Positions 56,491 to 64,000 of a DNA stretch of 64,000 nucleotides are shown here, piece by piece. Source of the stretch: Hofstenia miamia (taxonomy: Eukaryota; Xenacoelomorpha; Acoela); assembly GCA_004352715.1 (NCBI GenBank), contig SCFE01000010.1, positions 2,858,857 through 2,922,856 of the forward strand, in the 5' to 3' direction. The notes beneath the pieces are model-generated. The model searched no databases, was not told the DNA's origin, and saw only the letters and a list, made by a program, of their open reading frames with translations. The first letter of the stretch is position 1; the number at the start of each line of letters is the position of its first letter. A program made the translations under genes and the position numbers.

Positions 56491-59400
56491 AGTTATATCG
56501 CTATAGGTATCTAAAAATTAAAAAATACATTAATAAATTAGCTTAATACGTTGGAAAAATTTTAGCCAAGCTTAATAAGAATATATGACTTCAGTGAACT
56601 TGAAGTAAGAATCAGTAAATTTAAGTACAACATTAAAATTGCCTATCTAAACGCAATAAGTATTGTTGCACATAGGGGTGATTTTATAGAAGTTTGTGAA
56701 AAAATGGGAGAAAACACAATTTTTGCCATAACAGAAACCTGGCTTCATAACACACCTGAAGAGCTCTACAACTGTAACAGCTCAAAGTTTCTGAGTTTTA
56801 CCAAAAATAGAAAAAACAGACTAGGAGGGGGAATATTATTACTTGTACCTAAGTATTTAAAGCCCATAAGACAAAAGCACTTGGAACAGGAACATCACAA
56901 GTTTGAAACATTATGGGTGGAAGTCGAAAGAAAAAATATGACGCCTATAATGATAAATATTAGCTATTCACCCAATAAATGAGATTGCAAAGAATTTATT
57001 AACTTTAAAATAAATGAAGTACAAAATGCATTATTGGGCAATAATGATGTCTTATTATTGGGAGATTATAATATAAACTATCTTACTAAAGTTGAATCAC
57101 GTCTAATAGACTATTTATGTGATGAACTGCAACTTGATGTGATCAATAAATCCATACCAACCAGGGAATCAGCTTTAATTGATTACTTCATAGCAAGTTC
57201 AGGCACCTACGATACTTTGATGTTCAATTCATTCTCAGACCATAACTTATGCATTTATGTGACAAATGAGATCAAGAAATTATCAAAAAGAAAACAAATT
57301 TTAGCCCGCAGTTTTGCTAACTTCAATGAAAGTGAATTTATTAAGCAATTACTGAATGTCAGCTGGGACTTAATATACACAATGAATGACGCAAATGATA
57401 TGTGTATTTACATTATGAAACAATTAAATCTATGCTTAAACAAAGTAGCACCATTTAAAATAAGGTATGTCAAAATAGATCATTGTAACTCTATGCATAA
57501 TACTCAAGTTAAAAGATTAGCTGAGGAAAAGAAAAACGCTTGGTTAGAATTAAACAAGGATCGTAGTGACTTTAATATTAACATCTACAAGAAAACTAAG
57601 AAGAAATATTACAAAATGAAAAACCTGCATAGAGAACAATATGCAAAACGTTTTTATAATAAATTAGAACAAGCTAAAAATAAGTGGAATTTTATAAATA
57701 AATTTCTTAATAAAGAAAAGAGCTCGTCAACTAATATAAGTGAAATAAAGGCCAACAATATCAGTTACTTTAATGAGAAAGATATAGCTGCCCAGTTAAA
57801 TATTGCCTTCAAAGAGATTGGACAGTACAAAGGCAAAGAAATCAAGTATGAAGATAAAATTGAAAGAGTTAGTAAAACTTTTAGTTTCAATTTTGTAAAC
57901 AAAATGGAACTTGAAAAAATGATTTCTGAACTTGATGTTAATATTTCAAGTGGCAGTAGTGGTATTCCTGTATTTGTGATAAAAAAATATGGTACTTTTT
58001 TCAGTGAGTATTTACTTTTTGCTATAAATTATGCAATTAGAACTTCAAATTTTCCGCAAATTCTAAAGAGGGCTGATGTTACGCCAATTTATAAAAAAGG
58101 AGATCCCACACTATGCAGAAATTATAGACCAATTTCTATCACGAATCCTATTGCTAAAATTATTGAAAGGTTACTATGCAAGCAAATTAATGATTTTCTA
58201 AAAGTGAATAACATCATATCACCCAATCAATTTGGATTTAGGAAAGGGCTAAGTACCACTGATGCATTATTATCCTTTATTGAAAGTACACGCTTTTATC
58301 TCAATGATGATATCTGCAGTAGCGTGGCACTCCTCGATCTCAGCAAAGCATTTGACAGCTTAGATTTTCAAATTTTGGATGCTAAATTGGAAAAATATGG
58401 ATTTGATAACGCCACAAGTACACGATTAAATAGCTTTGTGAGTAATAGAGAACAACGAGTAAAAATAAGAAATGTATTCTCTAGCTATATAAAAACTAAC
58501 AAGGTAGTACCATAGGGCACCGTATTAGGTCCATTGCTCTTCAGTTTGTATATCAATAATATCTCTATGCATTTACAAGGCAGTGAAGTAAACCAGTATG
58601 CTGATGATATATGTGTAATCAATATACACAAAAATCCACAAATAGCAACAGCAAATTTAGAAGAAAACATTCAGGCAATTGTAAAATACCTCCAAACAAA
58701 CAAGCTGACAATGAATGCTGAAAAAACGCAGTTTATAATATTTTCCACAAAAAACATAAAGTTGAAACAAGTGATATCCATATTAGAGTCTCTGCAGAAG
58801 GCCCTTGTATTAAAGGTATGAAATCAGTAAGATACCTGGGTGTTGAAATTGATCAACAATTCAGTTTTGATGGATTCATTCAAGAGAAAATACGTAAAAT
58901 GTCTGCAGGAATAAAGTATTTAAAACAAATAAAAAAAATTACTGAAAGTAAAGTTGTTGTAGATGCTCTTGTTCTTGCACATTACACTTATGCTTGTGTA
59001 CTTCTGTGCGATATTAACTTAGATAAACAACACAGATTAAATAGAGTATTCAACTGGTGCATTTCAGCAATGTTTAGTGTTGATAAATACCAAACGGGTG
59101 AGAAAATAAAAGAATTATCAATATCACCATTATATTACACAAAATATGCATGCCTGACAAATCTGTACAAATTAATACGTAATTTAATACCAATTAGCAT
59201 TTTAATTAAATATGCCAAAATCAACCTGCGTACAAAGAAATGCATCAATAGTGTTAAAATCCATAATAGATACTGGAAAGGTGCCTTCATCACGAATGCA
59301 GCAAAAATGTGGAATACTCTTCCTACTTATGTCAGAACAGCATCCTCTCTGAATTTGTTTAGGAAATTATTAAAGCAGAACCTGCTAGCAAATCAATATA

Positions 59401-59900
59401 AATATGGCTACTCAGTTAAAACAAACTCTGTTGGTTAACCCTTAAAGGATGATGCCGACAAATATGTCCCCTTTCAAAATATAGCTCTATTTAGAAAAAA
59501 AACAATTCAAATGTCGCAAATGACGACGTGGTATTATATGTCTAGTTATACTGGACAAATTTCATGCGCGTATGCTTCGTTTAATGGCAAAAAATTGTAA
59601 TCATGACTTTGTTATGGGCAATGATAGGGCTATTTTTAACAATATCTAGAAAAACATTTGCCACAAAGAATTTAATATCCTATTTTCGTCCCATTTCAAA
59701 TGTGATCTTAGAACATGATGAATGACTATTTACAAAAATATCAAAAAAATTGTCATAGTGAAGGTTTAGCAGAAAACAATCGGACTATTCTATCAAGAAA
59801 TAAAGCTCAAGAAATCCACCGCTTGAAAAAGACATTCCACTATAAAGTCTATCAGATATTTATTTCTTGTTTGAATAAAAATACCTATCTTATCTTAATA
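56491..59900 (+). mobile_element. LINE-B (CR1/Jockey-type), nearly complete ORF2
   Basis: Starts about where the Polinton 2 arm ends and finishes with TATCTTATCTTA at 59886-59897, the same tail type as LINE-A. Carries one long ORF2 (endonuclease plus reverse transcriptase); no ORF1, so it is 5'-truncated. The stretch 59440-59880 between the stop and the tail is noncoding. Confidence 0.75.
56614..59438 (+). pseudogene. LINE-B ORF2: AP-endonuclease and reverse transcriptase
   Basis: Endonuclease: IAYLNAISIVAHRGDFIE, FAITETWLH (catalytic E), LLLGDYNINYL, SALIDYF and NSFSDHNLC (SDH). RT: ADVTPIYKKGDPTLCRNYRP, FGFRKGLSTTDALL, VALLDLSKAFDSLD, GTVLGPLLFSLYINN, active site QYADDICV, then KSVRYLGVEID and the C-terminal AAKMWNTLPTYVR. 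Two in-frame stops (TGA 56980-56982; TAG 58513-58515, at the Gln of the VPQGT motif) and one frameshift near 58755 inactivate it; otherwise the frame is open over 2.8 kb, implying a young copy. The true start is uncertain because a TAG lies at about 56561. Confidence 0.85.
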
Positions 59901-60566
59901 AATGTAAAACTAACAAGATTAAATATTAGGGCATTTAAATATCATCTAACTGATCAATTAAGCAAATAAACGATGTTTAAACAAAAATAAATTAAATTTT
60001 CGGAAATGAATAGTCTGTGCTTACTAAGTTATAAAAGTCTTTTTCTAAAACTAATTTAGATTTTTGGAGTGGGAAATTTTGGAAATACCAGCTTAATGCC
60101 GAAACATCTGAGAAAAACTAATTAATATTTTTGTTGAACAGTCTAGAAATAATACTATGACTACAAATGAAAACCATTAGGGCAGACTCCATCTTTTCAA
60201 ACATTTTGCACTTCATGTTTGGTAGTTTTTTTTACATTTATATAGGGTTAGAGATTTTTGAAAAAAATCAAATCACTGTAAATCAAAATTACACATGAAT
60301 AGCAAACCAAAATAATATATTATCAAAATAATACTATTAGTGAAATGATATTTTTACATTCACCATGAATACAAAGTCTACAGCAAATAAGAAAAATATA
60401 ATTTCAAATATAAAATAACAAATATTAACAAAAAGAAAACTAAAAAATTAATTGCAATATTAAAACAAATCTGAATGAACATTGGCATAATTCTACATTT
60501 TAAATTAAGAACACACACACACTTGTGAATTGAACAATAAAATTGAATGAAGAATAGAACAGGATA
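59439..60566. other. LINE-B 3' UTR and AT-rich spacer
   Basis: No gene recognised. Up to 59900 it is probably the LINE-B 3' region. Beyond that, AT-rich DNA containing a CACACACACAC run near 60512. Confidence 0.4.
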
Positions 60567-60788
60567 TTATCCATCTACAATACACTCAGTATTCTTTTTG
60601 AATGCTGTAAGCCACTTCTCTGTTTCGTCTGGCTTGAAAACCCGGAAGAAAAAAGAGGGCATGTTGTGCTTCTTTAATATAATAATTAGATTTTCACTGT
60701 AATTGTCTATTGGCTGAGAGGGTTGATCAACTTCATAGCTGAGAATTACATAATGCTTAATGGCTTTGGAATCATTACGAGCTCTCAA
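60567..60788 (-). CDS. Possible last coding exon of a host gene, PH-like end
   Basis: A 73-codon minus frame ends in a TAA; its C-terminal part (MPSFFFRVFKPDETEKWLTAFKKN) resembles the last strand and helix of a PH domain, with the invariant Trp in EKWLTAF. Upstream, TATCAG at about 60793 could be a splice acceptor (AG) before GTTGAGAGCTC or TTGAGAGCTC. No upstream exon could be traced. It lacks any transposon signature. Alternatives: a retrocopy fragment or chance. Confidence 0.3.
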   Translation of the reverse strand: MRARNDSKAIKHYVILSYEVDQPSQPIDNYSENLIIILKKHNMPSFFFRVFKPDETEKWLTAFKKNTECIVDG

Positions 60789-61177
60789 CTGATATCTAAA
60801 TTACGTACTCCAAAATCACACAATATACAAAGTGCTGAGTACAAAATTGTTCAGAGAGATGTTTCCGGAAAATCATGGCTAAATTATCTTGAATGTAAAT
60901 AACACTGCTAATTGTTAACACTGACTATAAAACAATCATTTATATAAAGTTGGATTAGGGCTATAAAAATAACAAGCTTTTGTGCTTGCGGCGCGGTGCT
61001 AAATTTTTTTCCAAAAACAGGGATCTACTTTGACAGGTGCATAAGCACTGTGCACAATGCCATTCAAACGAGAATGTACATGCACGTAATAAGTTCATTG
61101 ATTGACAGCTGCTTGTGGCTTCAAATTTAACATTCTGAATTTAAACAAAGCTTTTGGCCAGTAGTAGTATATATATA
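60789..61177. other. Spacer before mariner
   Basis: Nothing recognised. Contains a TTGTGCTTGCGGCGCGGTGC patch at about 60980, GC-richer than its surroundings. Confidence 0.4.
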
Positions 61178-61179
61178 TA

Positions 61180-61225
61180 TTGGGTTGTCGCAGAAAAAGC
61201 GGCGTTTTTTGAGAATTTATATTTA
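61180..61225 (+). repeat. Mariner left TIR (46 bp)
   Basis: Includes GCAGAAAAAGCGGCGTTTTT; inverse of 62489-62534. Confidence 0.9.
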
Positions 61226-61349
61226 CAGCGTTTTTGTGCAATTCTATGCAATGCAATGGTCTAAATATCAATAGATAGCCTATATCTGTATGCGATTAAA
61301 GTCAATAGATTAATTAATATCAATAGAAAGTGTTTTAGTTAACAACGTA

Positions 61350-62429
61350 ATGGAACGTAACAACGTAATGGAAGTATCTTCAAAAGACTGTTATTTACTA
61401 ATAGAAACAATGCGAAGAAATGACATGAAATGCACACAAATACACAACATAATAACAACAGCCTGGGGCGATATCATAAGTCTTCGCAGAGTGCAGACTA
61501 TCGCAAAAGAATATGAAGATGGAACTCGTGCAAAATTAGAAAGGAAGGAAGGTAGTGGGCGACGGAAATCTGAGGAAAGAAGAAACACACAAGAATTAAT
61601 CCGAAACAATATTGAGGATAACGGCGGAAGGATTACAGTGAGAGAATTAGCAGAGATACATGGATTATCAAAAGATACCACACACCGTATCATTAAAGAT
61701 CTTGGTTTTGTCTCCAAATCTTTGAAGTGGGTTCCACATCTACTGACTGAAGACAATAAACGGAATCGTATTGATTGTTGTGAAGAGATGTCAAGAGTTT
61801 TTAATGGAACTCGAAACATTAAAAAGTTGATGCTCGTAACAGATGAAAAATGGTTCTATTGTAGACCATTAGGAAATTCAAAAACACGTTTGTCCTGGAT
61901 TCAGCCAGACGGAGATAGGCCTGTATGTTCCAAAAGAACATTATCAGATAAAAAGTTCTTGGTCTTAATGTGCACAAATTTTGACGGTTTGTCTTACTAC
62001 AAAATTCTCGACAAAGGTATCACTGTTAATTCCACTGTTTATTGTGAATTCATAATGGAGGCATTCAATAATTTCAATACTTACGAGAATATTAAGGATA
62101 GAAGAGGTATTCCTATTGAAAATGCAATTTTGTTTCACGACAACGCGAGACCTCATATTTCACATGAAACTACTGATTTTCTGAGAAGGAAAAACATCAA
62201 GACATTGAAACAACCTGCCTACTCCCCGGATGTCAATATATGTGACAGAATGGTTTTTCCTCTGCTCGAGATGAGGCGTTCCAAGACAATATTCAACACA
62301 AAAAATGATTTAGAAATTTTTTTACAAGAAAATATGCCTACATTGACAAAAGAGATCATGCACCACCAATTTGAAATGTTACACCAAAAATGCCTAGATA
62401 TAATCGAAAACAATGGTAATTATTGTTAA
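61350..62429 (+). CDS. Mariner transposase, DD34D, uninterrupted
   Basis: 359 codons without a stop, close to the 340-360 usual for mariner. The N-terminal half has paired-like HTH content (MKCTQIHNIITTAWGD; TVRELAEIHGLSKDTTHRII). Then WVPHLLTEDNK, the mariner WVPHxLT signature. Catalytic residues: Asp in LVTDEKWFY, Asp in FHDNARPH, and Asp in YSPDVNICDRMVF, with 34 residues between the last two. The start region has a short tandem (AACGTAATGGAA twice), giving ATGs at 61350 and 61368; either could be used. Cut-and-paste transposase acting on the flanking TIRs. All three catalytic residues are present, so it may be functional, which only an assay could show. Confidence 0.92.
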   Translation: MERNNVMEVSSKDCYLLIETMRRNDMKCTQIHNIITTAWGDIISLRRVQTIAKEYEDGTRAKLERKEGSGRRKSEERRNTQELIRNNIEDNGGRITVRELAEIHGLSKDTTHRIIKDLGFVSKSLKWVPHLLTEDNKRNRIDCCEEMSRVFNGTRNIKKLMLVTDEKWFYCRPLGNSKTRLSWIQPDGDRPVCSKRTLSDKKFLVLMCTNFDGLSYYKILDKGITVNSTVYCEFIMEAFNNFNTYENIKDRRGIPIENAILFHDNARPHISHETTDFLRRKNIKTLKQPAYSPDVNICDRMVFPLLEMRRSKTIFNTKNDLEIFLQENMPTLTKEIMHHQFEMLHQKCLDIIENNGNYC

Positions 62430-62488
62430 AAACTACATAATTTTGTTATGAATTGTTAAATTGTGAATTATAAATTGTTATGAATTGT

Positions 62489-62534
62489 TAAATATAAATT
62501 CTCAAAAAACGCCGCTTTTTCTGCGACAACCCTA
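62489..62534 (-). repeat. Mariner right TIR (46 bp)
   Basis: Inverse of 61180-61225, with one mismatch at the second outer base. Confidence 0.9.
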
Positions 62535-62541
62535 TATATAT

Positions 62542-63350
62542 CAGGCCCCTGCGAGTTGACTTTTTTAGGCTCGAGTCGAGTTAGAACCTTAATTCGCGAG
62601 TTCGAGTCCAGTTGTAATTTATTTAGGCTAAGGTATATATAACTACTTCATATTGAATAACTCTATATAAATATATGAAAGAAGTTCAAGCATGTTTAAC
62701 AAAATTAAAGAAACTAAAAACACTATTAGGCAAGTCTATTACAGTTTTTTTTGCGATTTCTTTGCAAAATATAAGCCTTTCCATATTTCGGGGTGTAAGA
62801 CTTATGTGGTGATCGGTGACGATTAATGATCCTATTGAGTTGAATCACTCCGATGCGCAATTTGTAGCTTTTACTGGAAAAAATTGTTGAATGCAAGAGG
62901 AAAGAACTGGATATATCGCTGAAGAATTGTTCCAAAACACAAGTGGACGAATATTCAGATCCGAGAGTGCAGCTTCCTTATACATCTCTATTTCGTTGTT
63001 AAATTGTTTTCCAAAATCTACTTCACGAAAGTCAAGATTAGAAACTTTTCTTTGTTTAGCTTGTGTGCAGAGATATTCCATTAAACCAGTATTACAGTTT
63101 GGCTTCGCAGTATTATTAGAGACAACGCCAGATTCCAAATGACAACCCAAGCCAGCTTCTTTATATTTTTTGGCAATACTGTAAATATACTCCTTAGCAG
63201 TTTGAACTTGAGCTTCGTTAAAGGTGTTTTTAAATCTTGGGTAAAGAAATGTTGCTGTGATGAGCAAGTCATCATCAAGTGACATACGTAAACTAATTTG
63301 ATTGAGAAGTTCACCTCTAAACTGACGACCTGCTGAAACATTGATTTGTA
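62542..63350 (-). mobile_element. hAT element B, 3' portion
   Basis: The end CAGGCCCCTGCGAGTTGAC at 62542 has the CAG start of hAT ends, with subterminal GAGT-rich motifs (CTCGAGTCGAGTT, CGCGAGTTCGAGTCC) to about 62620. Transposase coding lies inside on the minus strand. The other end appears to be cut near 63350, where the pipsqueak-type element may begin. Confidence 0.55.
62705..63345 (-). pseudogene. hAT transposase C-terminal part with a single premature stop
   Basis: The frame runs FRGELLNQISLRMSLDDDLL, TATFLYPRFKN, then NIRPLVFWNNSSAIYPVLSS and PVKATNCASE, a TGA, then FNSIGSLIVTD and LTPRNMERLIFCKEIAKK. This is the hAT dimerisation region; the TGA sits exactly where the Arg of the CASER motif is expected, a CGA to TGA change. 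Everything else in the last 200 codons is open, so decay is recent. The N-terminal half is absent from this side. Confidence 0.75.
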
Positions 63351-63629
63351 ATAGGGTAGAGTGGGGTAATTTGGTTAATGCGACGATATAAATTGTAATT
63401 GATTGAGCGACAGATTCATGTCATAAAGTGGGGTGTTTGTGCCCTGTGATTGGTCGGTTACATAGACTACCTCAGATGAGCAGAGTTTCATTACCACTGA
63501 ATTTATCAAGCGCTTCGTAGGACTGTGCAATCAGCTTGTATCATTATTTCAGACATCACGTGTGCAGCGCAATCGGATACCAACAGGCGAAATCTGCTAT
63601 TACCGCAGTCAGAAGACGACCATAGCAAG

Positions 63630-63790
63630 GTATGTAGCCTAGCTCTGGTATACAGCATTAAACACAAAAATGTGCATTCTGTATTCCAGAAAATTGTCGC
63701 CCTAATTTGCTTAGTACATGTTGGGGTAAAATGGTGAATTTCGCCAGTGGTTTAAAAGAATTGTTTTTTTCTAATCAATTTTGTTTTTAG
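63630..63790 (+). other. Predicted intron in 5' region of the psq gene
   Basis: Donor CAAG|GTATGT at 63630, pyrimidine-rich tract and acceptor TTTTGTTTTTAG ending 63790, directly before ATG. Length 161 bp. The preceding exon (from about 63480) would be 5' UTR. Confidence 0.5.
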
Positions 63791-64000
63791 ATGCCACGAA
63801 AGCATGTCAAACGTACCAACCACAGAAGTTATGGCTCCGCAGCTTTGAAGCAAGCTGTAAAAGTTGAGAAAGACGGAACCATGCAACTGCCTGATGCTGT
63901 CAGAGAACTTGGCATTCCACGGGAAACACTGGTAAGACATGTCAATAGGGACAATTCTGGAAGTGTCCGAACAATATTCAGACCGAATCAAGAGACTGTA
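63791..64000 (+). CDS. Pipsqueak-HTH protein (pogo/Tigger-like), N-terminal part, cut by window end
   Basis: ATG follows a good splice acceptor. The first 70 codons are open: MPRKHVKRTNHRSYGSAALK, then QLPDAVRELGIPRETLVRHV. The A-V-x-x-L-G-I-P-x-x-T-L-x-x-H pattern is the psq helix-turn-helix that precedes the DDE domain in many pogo-like and related transposase genes. The catalytic part would lie downstream of the window. It could be a domesticated host gene or a live transposon. Confidence 0.7.
   Translation, partial: MPRKHVKRTNHRSYGSAALKQAVKVEKDGTMQLPDAVRELGIPRETLVRHVNRDNSGSVRTIFRPNQETV

Larger units (their letters stand above)
61180..62534 (+). mobile_element. Mariner element, structurally complete (1355 bp)
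   Basis: Perfect-looking 46-bp TIRs (61180-61225 and 62489-62534) beginning TTGGGTTGTCGCAG / TAGGGTTGTCGCAG, differing at one outer base, with TA on each side (61178-61179; 62535-62536). Length and layout are normal for mariner. Insertion lies in a TATATA tract, so the exact target TA is ambiguous by a few bases. Confidence 0.9.
63351..64000 (+). mobile_element. Possible pipsqueak-type DNA transposon, 5' part
   Basis: Begins at AGGGTAGAGTGGGGTAATTTGG, where hAT sequence stops. Similar GTGGGGT and TGGGGTAAAATGG motifs recur at about 63428 and 63722. It contains an intron-bearing HTH gene. The right end lies beyond the window, so TIRs cannot be verified. Confidence 0.35.

Noticed and set aside
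59900-61180. Right terminus of Polinton 2 after LINE-B, which would date LINE-B as nested in the Polinton.
   Set aside because: No CTACTACT-type end or TIR similarity was found beyond 59900, so the nesting cannot be shown.
1-64000. CRISPR arrays, bacterial operons, rRNA or tRNA genes.
   Set aside because: No regularly spaced short repeats, ribosome binding sites, cloverleaf-like segments or rRNA sequence were recognised; the content is eukaryotic transposons.

Overview
The window looks like strongly AT-rich, repeat-dominated nuclear DNA of an invertebrate animal. It contains Polinton/Maverick elements, a Ty3/gypsy-like LTR element, LINEs with apurinic-type endonuclease, an intact mariner, hAT relics and a pipsqueak-type DNA element, and almost no convincing single-copy host gene. 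I cannot name the species. No rRNA, tRNA or CRISPR array was recognised. The assembly is imperfect. N blocks lie at 1-100, 9725-9835 and 23275-24274 (exactly 1000 N). Six single-N joins (16265, 17218, 17305, 26524, 27748, 44349) are flanked by near-identical duplicated sequence and are probably gap-filling or haplotype artefacts.

Layout. 1-13.1 kb is mostly decayed noncoding DNA. It holds a hairpin repeat (164-331), a long unidentified decayed reading frame (about 6.6-7.74 kb, minus), a relic of a Polinton-linked small gene (8.6-9.06 kb) and a Tc1/mariner relic (9701-10434). 13527-34810 is Polinton 1: ends AGTAGTAAAGGGG/CCCCTTTACTACT, inverted terminal repeats (TIRs) of about 3.1 kb, and a perfect 6-bp target duplication ATATTG at 13521-13526 and 34811-34816. 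Its insertion split a minus-strand reading frame (13.1-13.53 kb and 34.81-35.23 kb) that becomes continuous when the element is removed. Polinton 1 carries only a few decayed small genes, and a piece of major capsid gene inside its TIRs. A gypsy-like element (21464-31001, 4-bp target duplication ATGT) sits inside it, and a partial solo LTR lies in its left TIR.

36316 to about 56490 is a second, related Polinton. On the minus strand it holds a decayed virion gene cluster: packaging ATPase, retrovirus-like integrase, a small basic protein, a nearly complete double-jelly-roll major capsid protein, and two tandem copies of a minor capsid/penton-like gene. It is interrupted by LINE-A (itself interrupted by a hAT relic), LTR copies C and D, the 3' end of another LINE, and an unidentified 1.6-kb segment. 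No family-B DNA polymerase or protease was recognised in either Polinton.

56.5-64 kb holds LINE-B (two nonsense codons and one frameshift), a possible host exon with a PH-like end (60.57-60.79 kb), a mariner with 46-bp TIRs and an uninterrupted 359-codon DD34D transposase, a hAT transposase pseudogene, and the spliced 5' part of a pipsqueak-HTH gene cut by the window end.

The elements do not work together as a pathway. The window is a stratified nest of insertions whose relative order can be read: host-like frame, then Polinton 1, then LTR elements; Polinton 2, then LINE-A, then hAT.
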